From the NCBI GenBank assembly GCA_039908105.1, contig JAMOBI010000127.1:1-6983 (forward strand): a stretch of DNA of 6,983 nt, in the 5' to 3' direction. Below, one piece after another: positions 1 to 6,768 of the stretch. Numbering within the stretch: the stretch's first letter is position 1; every line of letters starts with the position of its first letter. The position numbers and the translations under genes were made by a program. Source of the DNA: Magnetaquiglobus sp039908105. Lineage in GTDB: Bacteria; Pseudomonadota; Magnetococcia; Magnetococcales; Magnetaquicoccaceae. The notes beneath the pieces are model-generated. The model had not been told where the DNA came from. It saw nothing but the letters and a program-made list of their open reading frames with translations, and searched no databases.

Positions 1-61
1 TCCCAAAATGGGTGCGGTTTGGTTGGTTGTTTTTTCTGACTCTACTCATTTTACAAAGCTC

Positions 62-66
62 AAAGG
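62..66 (+). promoter_or_regulatory. Ribosome binding site of amtB
   Basis: AAAGG lies 9 bases before the ATG at 76. An in-frame TGA at 37-39 and the absence of any other start codon between it and 76 make this ATG the only usable start. The surrounding leader (1-75) is AT-rich compared with the gene. I could not pick out a convincing sigma-70 or sigma-54 (GG-N10-GC) promoter in it. Confidence 0.65.
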
Positions 67-75
67 TTCCAAATC

Positions 76-1371
76 ATGGCATCGCTCTTCACGCTCGTGC
101 TTCTGCTGCTGCCTGCTGCCGGATGGGCGGCGGAAACCGCACCAGTCACCTTGAATCCCGCCAACACCTCGTGGCTTCTGACCGCCACCGCCCTGGTGCT
201 CTTCATGACCCTGCCGGGTCTGGCGCTCTTTTATGGCGGCCTGGTGCGCACCAAAAATGTCCTGTCGCTTTTCATGCAATGTTTTGCCATCACCTGTCTG
301 GTTTCGGTGCTCTGGCTGGCCTATGGCTATGCCATGGCTTTTGGCGATGGAGGGGAGGTTCAGGCGATGATTGGCGGCCTGGACAAAGGGTTCATGATGG
401 GGATCACCCCGGACACCCTGAAAGGGGATGTGCCGGAAACGGTCTTCTCGATGTTCCAGCTCACCTTTGCCATCATCACCCCGGCTTTGGTGGTTGGCGG
501 CTTTGCGGAGCGGATGCGTTTCTCCGCCGTGTTGTGGTTCACCACACTCTGGCTGACCCTGGTTTATCTCCCCCTTTGCCACTGGGTGTGGGGCGGAGGT
601 TGGCTGGCCACGATGGGATTCATGGACTTTGCCGGTGGATCGGTGGTACATATCAACGCGGGCATCGCGGCCTTGATCGCTGCCCTGATCATCGGCAAAC
701 GGCGCGGTTTCCCCACCACGATGATGCCACCGCACAACATGACCATGGTGTTTACCGGTGCGGCCATGCTCTGGGTGGGATGGTTCGGCTTCAATGCCGG
801 TAGTGCGCTGGCTGCCAACGGTTCGGCGGGCATGACCATGATGGCCACCCACATGGGTGCTGCCGCCGGTTCCATCGCGTGGATGGCCGTCGAATGGCTG
901 CGCCACGGCAAGCCGAGTGTGCTGGGCATTGTCACCGGCATGGTCGCGGGTCTGGGCACCGTCACCCCGGCCTCGGGCTTCATCGGCCCCATGGGTGGGG
1001 TGATCATCGGTGGAATCGCCGGCGTGGTCTGCTATTTCGCCACCCAGGCGGTGAAAAGGAAATTCCAGATCGACGACTCCCTGGATGTCTCCCCGGTTCA
1101 TGGCGTGGGTGGTGTCATCGGCACCCTGATGACCGCGATCTTCGCCTCCCCGGATTTTGGGGGCGTGGGCTACGCGGAAGGGATGAACCTGTTCTCCCAG
1201 CTCGGTGTGCAGCTGGTTGGCGTTGTGGTCACCCTGCTGTGGAGCGGTGTTCTGACCGTGGCGATCCTCAAGGGGATCGATGCCACCATCGGCCTGCGCG
1301 TCACCCAGGATGAAGAGACCGAAGGTCTGGACTTGGTGCTGCACGACGAAAGAGGTTACAATCTGGAATAA
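76..1371 (+). CDS. amtB: Ammonium channel/transporter AmtB (Amt/Mep/Rh family)
   Basis: Inner-membrane trimeric channel that conducts ammonium/ammonia into the cytoplasm. The 431-residue length is close to E. coli AmtB (428). Residues 1 to about 18 look like a signal peptide (LVLLLLPAAGWA), though its N-terminal region has no Lys or Arg. About eleven hydrophobic segments follow (roughly 32-55, 64-88, 124-142, 149-168, 187-207, 222-240, 255-273, 281-296, 303-322, 342-356, 373-398), the family number. Aligning by motif to mature E. coli AmtB gives a constant offset of 24: the Phe gate is F131 and F239, the outer ammonium site W172 and S243, the structural Asp D184, and the twin pore histidines H192 and H342. 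All are present, so the channel should be functional. The cytoplasmic tail (about 403-431) keeps the EGLD motif and a terminal Tyr (HDERGYNLE), the part that contacts PII proteins in the family. The gene ends in its own terminator and is followed by glnA. Expression is probably nitrogen-regulated, but this is inferred from the family; no operator was identified. Confidence 0.97.
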   Translation: MASLFTLVLLLLPAAGWAAETAPVTLNPANTSWLLTATALVLFMTLPGLALFYGGLVRTKNVLSLFMQCFAITCLVSVLWLAYGYAMAFGDGGEVQAMIGGLDKGFMMGITPDTLKGDVPETVFSMFQLTFAIITPALVVGGFAERMRFSAVLWFTTLWLTLVYLPLCHWVWGGGWLATMGFMDFAGGSVVHINAGIAALIAALIIGKRRGFPTTMMPPHNMTMVFTGAAMLWVGWFGFNAGSALAANGSAGMTMMATHMGAAAGSIAWMAVEWLRHGKPSVLGIVTGMVAGLGTVTPASGFIGPMGGVIIGGIAGVVCYFATQAVKRKFQIDDSLDVSPVHGVGGVIGTLMTAIFASPDFGGVGYAEGMNLFSQLGVQLVGVVVTLLWSGVLTVAILKGIDATIGLRVTQDEETEGLDLVLHDERGYNLE

Positions 1372-1383
1372 TGCTTTGTACCG

Positions 1384-1426
1384 AAGCGTCCGGACAAGGA
1401 AGGCCGGACGCTTTCGATTTTGTTTT
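1384..1426 (+). terminator. Intrinsic terminator after amtB
   Basis: Perfect 10-bp inverted repeat AAGCGTCCGG (1384-1393) and CCGGACGCTT (1404-1413) with a 10-base loop, extendable by one G-U pair (1383/1414). It is followed by a T-rich tract, TTTTGTTTT (1418-1426). It starts 12 bases after the amtB stop codon. Placed between two functionally linked genes, it suggests that glnA has its own promoter and receives only limited read-through from amtB. Confidence 0.85.
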
Positions 1427-1463
1427 GATTGGTTTTGTTTGAATACATCCACCCCAAAGTAGC

Positions 1464-1469
1464 GAGAGG
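1464..1469 (+). promoter_or_regulatory. Ribosome binding site of glnA
   Basis: GAGAGG lies 10 bases before the ATG at 1480. It supports the start that gives the usual MSDQ-like N-terminus of proteobacterial GlnA. The AT-rich stretch 1414-1450 between the terminator and this site is where a glnA promoter would have to lie. I see no convincing -35/-10 pair or sigma-54 element there. Confidence 0.7.
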
Positions 1470-1479
1470 TTGATACCCC

Positions 1480-2901
1480 ATGTCAGATCAAGATGCGATT
1501 CGCAATGTAATGGCCATGCTGGAGACCCACGATGTCCGCTTCGTGGACTACCGATTCACCGATTTCCATGGCAAGTGGCAGCACATCTCCACCCCGGCCA
1601 AGATGCTCACCGAGGATGTGTTCGAGACCGGTTTCGGCTTCGACGGCTCCTCCATTGCCGGCTGGTGCGAGATCAACCAGTCGGACATGGTCTACAAGCC
1701 GGATGCGGCCACGGCGGTGATGGATCCCTTCACCGATGTCCCCACCCTGATCCTCATCTGCGACATCGTCGATCCCTTCACCGGTGAGGGCTACAGCCGC
1801 GATCCGCGTGCCGTGGCCAAGCGTGCCGCTGCCTATCTCAAGTACACCGGTATCGGTGATACCGCTTATCTCGGGCCGGAAGCCGAGTTCTTCATCTTCG
1901 ACTCCGTGCGTTACACCTCGCGCATCAACAAGGTGTTCGTCGAGATCGACTCCATTGAGGGCGCCTGGAACACCGATACCGAATACGAGGAAGGCAACAC
2001 CGGTCACCGTCCCGGCATCAAGGGCGGCTACTTCCCGGTTCCGCCGGTCGACTCCTATCAGGATATGCGCTCCGAGATGTGCATGCTGATGGAAGAGATG
2101 GGCCTGAACATCGAGTTCCACCACCACGAGGTGGCCACCGCCGGTCAGTGCGAGATCGACATGCGCTTCTCGGATCTGGTCTCCATGGGTGACAACATCC
2201 AAAAGTACAAGTTCGTGGTGCACAACGTCGCTCATCAGCAGGGCAAGACCGTGACCTTCATGCCCAAGCCGATGAGCGGTGACAACGGTTCCGGCATGCA
2301 TGTCCACATGTCCATCTGGAAGGATGGCAAGCCGCTCTTTGCCGGCAATCAGTATGCCGATCTTTCCGAGATGGCCCTGCACTTCATCGGCGGCATCAAG
2401 AAGCATGCCCGTGCGCTGAACGCCTTCACCAACTCCTCGACCAACTCCTACAAGCGTCTGATTCCGGGCTTCGAGGCGCCGGTGCTGTTGGCGCACTCCG
2501 CGCGCAACCGTTCCGCCAGCATCCGTATTCCGGCGGCCACCAATCCCAAGGCCAAGCGTTGCGAGATCCGCTTCCCGGATCCCTCGGCCAATCCGTACCT
2601 GGCCTTCGCTGCACTGCTGATGGCTGGTCTGGATGGCATCGAGAACAAAATCGATCCGGGCGCACCGATGGACAAAAACCTCTATGATCTCCCCCCGGAA
2701 GAGTTAAAGGGGATCCCGACCGTCTGTGGTTCGCTGCGTGAGGCCATGGACTCCCTTGACAAGGATCGCGAGTTCTTGAAGAAGGGCGATGTGTTCAGCG
2801 ATGACCTGATCGATGCCTGGATCGAATTGAAGATGCAGGAGGTCTACAAGGTGGAGCATACGCCGCACCCCGTGGAGTTCTCCATGTACTACAGCGTGTG
2901 A
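1480..2901 (+). CDS. glnA: Glutamine synthetase, type I (GS I-beta)
   Basis: Cytoplasmic dodecameric enzyme that makes glutamine from glutamate, ammonia and ATP, the main entry of ammonium into metabolism. The 473 residues compare with 469 in E. coli. Motif alignment to the Salmonella/E. coli enzyme gives a constant offset of 5. The n1 metal ligands are E136, E217 and E225; the n2 ligands are E134, H274 and E362. The ammonium-site Asp is D55 (in GFDGSS), the glutamate-binding loop is NGSGMH at 269-274, R326 and R344 are substrate arginines, and the flap Glu is E332 (PGFEAPV). The N-terminal beta-grasp domain covers about 16-100 and the catalytic domain the rest. Tyr402 in NLYDLPPEE is the Tyr that GlnE adenylylates, which with the roughly 25-residue insertion marks this as the I-beta form controlled by covalent modification. 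Codon use is strongly biased to C-ending codons (AAC, TTC, ATC), as expected for a highly expressed gene. It lies 108 bases after amtB. The gene is intact and the assignment is secure. Confidence 0.99.
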   Translation: MSDQDAIRNVMAMLETHDVRFVDYRFTDFHGKWQHISTPAKMLTEDVFETGFGFDGSSIAGWCEINQSDMVYKPDAATAVMDPFTDVPTLILICDIVDPFTGEGYSRDPRAVAKRAAAYLKYTGIGDTAYLGPEAEFFIFDSVRYTSRINKVFVEIDSIEGAWNTDTEYEEGNTGHRPGIKGGYFPVPPVDSYQDMRSEMCMLMEEMGLNIEFHHHEVATAGQCEIDMRFSDLVSMGDNIQKYKFVVHNVAHQQGKTVTFMPKPMSGDNGSGMHVHMSIWKDGKPLFAGNQYADLSEMALHFIGGIKKHARALNAFTNSSTNSYKRLIPGFEAPVLLAHSARNRSASIRIPAATNPKAKRCEIRFPDPSANPYLAFAALLMAGLDGIENKIDPGAPMDKNLYDLPPEELKGIPTVCGSLREAMDSLDKDREFLKKGDVFSDDLIDAWIELKMQEVYKVEHTPHPVEFSMYYSV

Positions 2902-2925
2902 GTTGTGATACGCTGAAGATGTTTG

Positions 2926-2959
2926 ACACGAAAGGCCACCTTCGGGTGGCCTTTCGTGT
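2926..2959. terminator. UUCG-capped hairpin after glnA, probable (bidirectional) terminator
   Basis: Perfect 15-bp stem: 2926-2940 (ends GGCCACC) pairs with 2945-2959 (starts GGTGGCC), closed by the very stable C(TTCG)G tetraloop at 2941-2944. The GC core is flanked by an A-rich arm (CGAAA) and a T-rich arm (TTTCGTGTT), so the U-rich part forms the lower stem, and there is no long separate T-tract beyond it. It begins 24 bases after the glnA stop codon. The most likely role is to end or protect the 3' end of the glnA mRNA. The near-symmetry would also allow it to act on transcripts arriving from sbcC. Confidence 0.75.
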
Positions 2960-2969
2960 TCTGAAGTGG

Positions 2970-3006
2970 AAAAAAGGTTGACAAAATCCTTGGGGGTTTT
3001 GCCTCC
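2970..3006 (-). terminator. Candidate intrinsic terminator of the sbcDC transcript
   Basis: Read on the minus strand, GGAGGCAAAA is followed by a 10-base loop, then TTTTGTC-AA-CC and six T (complement of 2970-2975). GGCAAAA pairs with TTTTGTC over 7 bp, including one G-U pair, and GG pairs with CC across a small internal loop. The G-U pair exists only in minus-strand RNA (the plus-strand RNA would have A-C there), so the element fits a terminator for the gene on that strand. It ends about 110 bases beyond the sbcC stop codon. The stem is rather AT-rich, so strength is uncertain. Confidence 0.5.
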
Positions 3007-3064
3007 TGATAACTTCCGGGGGCGATCATTCGTTCTCGGATCCCCCTTGATCATCGAGCCGGTA

Positions 3065-3087
3065 TCGTGATGACTCCATCATCACGA
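3065..3087. repeat. Inverted repeat overlapping the sbcC stop codon
   Basis: TCGTGATGA (3065-3073) and TCATCACGA (3079-3087) form a perfect 9-bp stem with a 5-base loop. The right arm contains the TGA stop codon of sbcC (3084-3082 on the minus strand). No T-tract follows on either strand, so it is not a standard terminator by itself. It could be an RNA-stability stem at the end of the message, or chance. Confidence 0.4.
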
Positions 3088-6000
3088 CTCACCTGAGACA
3101 CATCCTGGCCCTTCGATGACACTCCGACCCCCGGTTTTCGACGTGACATGAATCCGTGTCCGGATCCGTTCGTTCAGCGCCGGTACGTGCGAAATCACCC
3201 CGATCAGTTTGCCCGTGCGCCGCAACGTGGCCAGGGTATCCAGCGCGATCTCCAGGGTCTCCTCGTCCAGAGTGCCGAATCCTTCGTCAAGAAACAACGA
3301 ATCGACCCGCGCATTCTGGCTGGAGATCCCGGCCAGTCCCAACGCCAACGCCAGACTGACCAGAAAACTCTCGCCACCCGACAGATTGCGCGCCGAACGG
3401 ATCTCATCTCCCTGGTAATAATCGCGCACCCGGATCATCAGCGGCTGCTCCGGCTCCTGAATCAAAAGATAACGATCGCTCATGCCGCGCAACTGCCGGT
3501 TGGCGCTGGCCAACACCCGTTCCAGGGTCAATCCCTGCACGAAATCCCGATACCGTTTGCCATCCTCCGAACCGATCAGCGCATGCAATGACTCCCAGCG
3601 CTGCAAGGTCAACTCCTGCATCTCAAGTGCGCCGTGTCGCCTCTCCAACTCCTCGCGCTTGTCGGCATTCTCCAGCCACAGCCGCTCCAGGCCGCCGATC
3701 GCACCGCGCAACCGACGCCGCGCCTCCTCCAGACCTCGCAAAGCCGCCTGCAAATGCGGCTCGGATTGCCCGGTGATCCGGCGTGCGCGTTCCCCGTCCA
3801 GCCGGCAGCGCTTCTCACGCTCCAAGGTGTCGATCTCACTTTTCAAACGCATCAGCGACTCATGACGAGTCCGTAATGCCTGCAACGCCCCTTCAGGCAG
3901 ACAGGAGGCCCGATAGTCACTCTCATCCGCAAATGCCGCACCGCGCAGCGCCGTCAGAAAGGCCGCCTCCTCGGCTGCGATTCCGGGAGCGCGAGCGCTC
4001 AACGCCTGCTCAAGCAACGCCTGCTGTTGTTGCAGCTCCCGCAACCGCGCGCGCGACCGTTCCAGTCGTGCCGCGCACTCGGTCACACGCGCATCGGCCT
4101 CCTCGATCGCGATTTTGAACCGCTGTTCCTCGCCGTCCGGTTCCCGATCGCCGAGTAACAGCTGCCGCTCGTTAAGCGTCTCATCCCTGGCCGCACACAG
4201 TGCCGTCAGGTCTGTCGTACGCTCCAGCATCTCCGCCCGCAGCCGGGTGCCCTCCCAGGTCAGCTGTTCCAGCGTGCTGGCAACACCGGCTCGTTGACTG
4301 TCGATCCCCTCCAGTCGCCGCATCCGCTCCAGCCACTGACGTTTGCGTTCGGTCAACTCCTCCTTAAGCGCCCGATAATCGTCAATCTGGCGCACGATGA
4401 TGCCCAGATCGACAAACATGTGCTGCAACGCCGCCTGATCGGCACTCTGCTGTCGATCGAGCATGACCCGTTCCGTCTCAACACGGGCTGTTGTTTCACC
4501 GGCGCTCTCCTGTTGGCGTAAAGCCTGCCACAGTTGCCGTTCGCTCTCTGCCACACCTGTCCGTGCGCCGTCAAGTGCACTGCGCAGCTGAGGGAGATCC
4601 CTTTCCTGCCGATCGATCGCGCTCACCCGTTTGGTCAGATCTGCCAACCGGGTCTGACTCTCCTGCAACGCCAGGCGTGCCGCATGAGTCGAATCAAGCA
4701 GATCCGAAGCCGGCGCCAGGAGATCACGCAGACGCCCCAGTGGGGCCTGGAGAGCCCTCAAAGTGTCTCCGGCGATCTTCAAGCGGGTTTCGATCTGCTC
4801 TTGCGAGGTCACCACCCGTTGCAGTGCCCGTTCCTGCTCCTGGATCGATTGAATGCCAACTCGCAACGACTTGCGGAGTGCTGCCAGTCGATTCGGACTC
4901 TCGGAAGGCAAAGGCGTGGCGTGCACAAACGGGTGCTCGGTCGACCCGCACAGCGGGCAGGCGTGACCCGGACGCAACTGCCCGCGCGCCTCATCAAAGC
5001 TGGTGATGGTCCGCTCCGCAAGCAGCGCCGTTTCGATCCGCTCCTGCTCCTGCTCAAGCTTTTGTTGCTCCTGCCTGAGTTGGACCAGATGCGCTTCGAT
5101 GCGGGGTTTTTCCAGTTGCAGCGCAGCGTGCTGACTGGACAACGTGGCGTGATCCCCCTGAGTCGTCTCCAGGGAGTGCAGCGTGGTGACGAGATTCTCC
5201 AGTTGCGGAATTCTTTCTCGGCAGTTTGCCAGCTCCTCACGCCAGGCCGACACGTCGTGCCCGGCAAGGATCTCCTCCAGTGTCCGTTGTTGAGTGTGGA
5301 GCTGCCCTTCGAGCGTGTCGTGCCGGGTCCGGGCTTCAAGCAGCGCCGTTTCCGCCAGACACGCCAGGGTGCTCGCCTGCGCGACACGTTTTTCCGCCTC
5401 TTTGAGCGATCGGGCCGTCTCATCGCGCGTTTGTCGCCGTGCTTCAAGCTGCTCAATACGCGCGATCAGCCCGGTCAGTTGCTCCACCAGGGATTGATCC
5501 GCACGATTGACCTCCATCTCCGCCCGCAGCGTCTCGCTTTGACGATCAAAGGCCTCCAGGGTGTTTTGCGCCTGAACATGCTGTCGATCGAGTGTGGCCA
5601 GCTGTTTGGTCAATCGCGCCAGTTCCGTTTCGAGCGTTTGGATCGGTTTCACCTGCTCGCTCAGACGCACATCCAGCTCCCGCACCACACGCAACCGGGG
5701 GACGGCTTCGTTGTGCGCCTGCTTGCGAGCCTCCAGATCGAGCGCGGCGCGCAGGCGGTTGCGCTCATCCTCGTCCATCATGCGCACAACCTCTGGGAGA
5801 TCCGCTCGCAGACGATCGAGCGCTTCCTGATCTTGTGTCCGGGTCTCTCGCAAAAGATTCAGACGGGTATGGGCAGGGGCGAGCGCCAGGGCTGCCCCGG
5901 CACGACGCAACCGCTCGCCATCCGGGGAAAAACGGTCCCAATCGCGCTGCCAGGTGGTCTGCCGGGTCACGATTCCGGCCATCTCCAGCTCAAGCGCCAC

Positions 6001-6756
6001 CATGCCGGCCAGCCATGCCAGGGAGCGGCGTACCTCCTCAATCCGATTGGCGAGCGCCTCTTCTTGCAACAGGCTGGCAGCTCGTTGCAGCTCGATCCCA
6101 GCCAGCTCATCGGCAGAGAGCATGCGCAACTCGGCCACCCGGGCCGCCAATCGCTCCCGTTCGCGCCTTTCTGCGGCGCGTCGTTCGTGCACCCGGCGCG
6201 AAATCTCGCTGTAGATTCCCGTGCCGGTGATCTGTTCGAGAATTTCCGCCCGATCGCTCAATTCGGCCTGCAAAAAGGCGGCAAAGCGTCCCTGGGCCAA
6301 CAGCATCGCCCGGGTGAAGCGGTCGAAGTCCATGCCGGTCAACTCTTCGACCAGCTTGGGCACCGTGGTCCGTTTTTCAGCCAGAATCCGGCCCGAATCG
6401 GCCTCGGCCAGCTCGTGGGCCGGCTCCTGCAACTTGCCGTCCGGCTTGCCGCGCGCCCGCCGCTGCCGCCAGTGACAGCGATAGATCCGATCCCGCACTG
6501 CAAAGGTCACCTCGGCAAAACACTCCCCGCGCCGCCGCGACAAGATCTCGTTGTCGCTCTCGGTGATCCGCCCCAAACGCGGTGTGGCCCCGTAGAGTGC
6601 CAGACAGATGGCATCAAACAGGGTGCTCTTGCCCGCACCGGTCGGTCCGGTGATGACGAATATGCCGTCGTTGCGATAAGCCGGATGGGTGAGATCGATG
6701 CGCCATTCGCCCACCAGTGAGTTCAAGTTTTTCAAGCGGATCAAGAGAATGCGCAT
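3082..6756 (-). CDS. sbcC: SbcC, ATPase subunit of the SbcCD nuclease (Rad50-like SMC family)
   Basis: Partner of SbcD in the Mre11-Rad50-type complex that cuts DNA hairpins and clears blocked double-strand ends. SbcC binds ATP and gates the nuclease. The N-terminal ATPase half shows Walker A GPTGAGKST at 37-45 and a Q-loop glutamine at Q155 (LLAQGRF). A long coiled coil rich in Glu, Arg, Gln and Leu runs from about 185 to 595. The zinc hook is CPLC at 600-603, followed by H608. The returning coil spans about 615-1060, with breaks near 868-877 and 932-956. The C-terminal ATPase half has signature LSGGES at 1125-1130, Walker B (VDSLFLDE) with D1157 and E1158, D-loop GTLD ending at 1164, and H1190 (ISH). 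All ATPase motifs are present. At 1224 residues it is longer than E. coli SbcC (1048), within the range I associate with the longer proteobacterial forms. The start MRILLIRLKN matches the family and has GAGG 5 bases upstream. It follows sbcD by 12 bases, so the two are surely co-transcribed. Confidence 0.97.
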   Translation of the reverse strand: MRILLIRLKNLNSLVGEWRIDLTHPAYRNDGIFVITGPTGAGKSTLFDAICLALYGATPRLGRITESDNEILSRRRGECFAEVTFAVRDRIYRCHWRQRRARGKPDGKLQEPAHELAEADSGRILAEKRTTVPKLVEELTGMDFDRFTRAMLLAQGRFAAFLQAELSDRAEILEQITGTGIYSEISRRVHERRAAERRERERLAARVAELRMLSADELAGIELQRAASLLQEEALANRIEEVRRSLAWLAGMVALELEMAGIVTRQTTWQRDWDRFSPDGERLRRAGAALALAPAHTRLNLLRETRTQDQEALDRLRADLPEVVRMMDEDERNRLRAALDLEARKQAHNEAVPRLRVVRELDVRLSEQVKPIQTLETELARLTKQLATLDRQHVQAQNTLEAFDRQSETLRAEMEVNRADQSLVEQLTGLIARIEQLEARRQTRDETARSLKEAEKRVAQASTLACLAETALLEARTRHDTLEGQLHTQQRTLEEILAGHDVSAWREELANCRERIPQLENLVTTLHSLETTQGDHATLSSQHAALQLEKPRIEAHLVQLRQEQQKLEQEQERIETALLAERTITSFDEARGQLRPGHACPLCGSTEHPFVHATPLPSESPNRLAALRKSLRVGIQSIQEQERALQRVVTSQEQIETRLKIAGDTLRALQAPLGRLRDLLAPASDLLDSTHAARLALQESQTRLADLTKRVSAIDRQERDLPQLRSALDGARTGVAESERQLWQALRQQESAGETTARVETERVMLDRQQSADQAALQHMFVDLGIIVRQIDDYRALKEELTERKRQWLERMRRLEGIDSQRAGVASTLEQLTWEGTRLRAEMLERTTDLTALCAARDETLNERQLLLGDREPDGEEQRFKIAIEEADARVTECAARLERSRARLRELQQQQALLEQALSARAPGIAAEEAAFLTALRGAAFADESDYRASCLPEGALQALRTRHESLMRLKSEIDTLEREKRCRLDGERARRITGQSEPHLQAALRGLEEARRRLRGAIGGLERLWLENADKREELERRHGALEMQELTLQRWESLHALIGSEDGKRYRDFVQGLTLERVLASANRQLRGMSDRYLLIQEPEQPLMIRVRDYYQGDEIRSARNLSGGESFLVSLALALGLAGISSQNARVDSLFLDEGFGTLDEETLEIALDTLATLRRTGKLIGVISHVPALNERIRTRIHVTSKTGGRSVIEGPGCVSGES

Positions 6757-6761
6757 CGTCT

Positions 6762-6765
6762 CCTC
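6762..6765 (-). promoter_or_regulatory. Ribosome binding site of sbcC
   Basis: On the minus strand GAGG (within GAGGAG) lies 5 bases before the ATG at 6756, inside the 12-base gap after the sbcD stop codon. The short gap and this site suggest translation of sbcC coupled to that of sbcD. Confidence 0.65.
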
Positions 6766-6768
6766 GCC

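Noticed and set aside
1..75. Possible 3' end of an upstream glnK or other gene
   Set aside because: None of the three plus-strand frames shows a recognisable protein end. The stretch is AT-rich and looks like a leader, with only a trivial 4-bp CCCA/TGGG pairing.
1398..1411. GG-N10-GC spacing suggestive of a sigma-54 promoter for glnA
   Set aside because: It lies inside the terminator stem-loop and matches neither the TGGCAC nor the TTGC block around the invariant bases.
46..1452. Open frame of 468 codons on the minus strand, antisense to amtB
   Set aside because: Codon-aligned with amtB and opened by the same codon avoidance. The product is His/Gly/Arg-rich and resembles no family; amtB is certain on the other strand.
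1483..2496. Open frame of 337 codons on the minus strand, antisense to glnA
   Set aside because: Codon-aligned with glnA, with no recognisable domain. It is explained by the strong codon bias of glnA.
2978..3013. TTGACA followed by TGATAAC, resembling a promoter on the plus strand
   Set aside because: The -35-like hexamer is perfect, but the only -10-like sequence is about 23-24 bases away, well beyond the usual 16-18. No plus-strand gene follows, and the sequence is also part of the minus-strand terminator candidate.
2704..3054. Minus-strand open frame of 116 codons spanning the glnA 3' end and the intergenic gap
   Set aside because: More than half is the reverse of glnA coding sequence. 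The rest crosses the UUCG hairpin and the terminator region, and no family is recognisable.
4534..6720. Open frame of 728 codons on the plus strand, antisense to sbcC
   Set aside because: Its codons are exactly aligned with sbcC codons, so stops could come only from TTA, CTA or TCA codons in sbcC, which this GC-rich gene avoids. The translation is rich in Arg, Gln, Leu and Pro with no recognisable domain, while the opposite strand has every SbcC motif.
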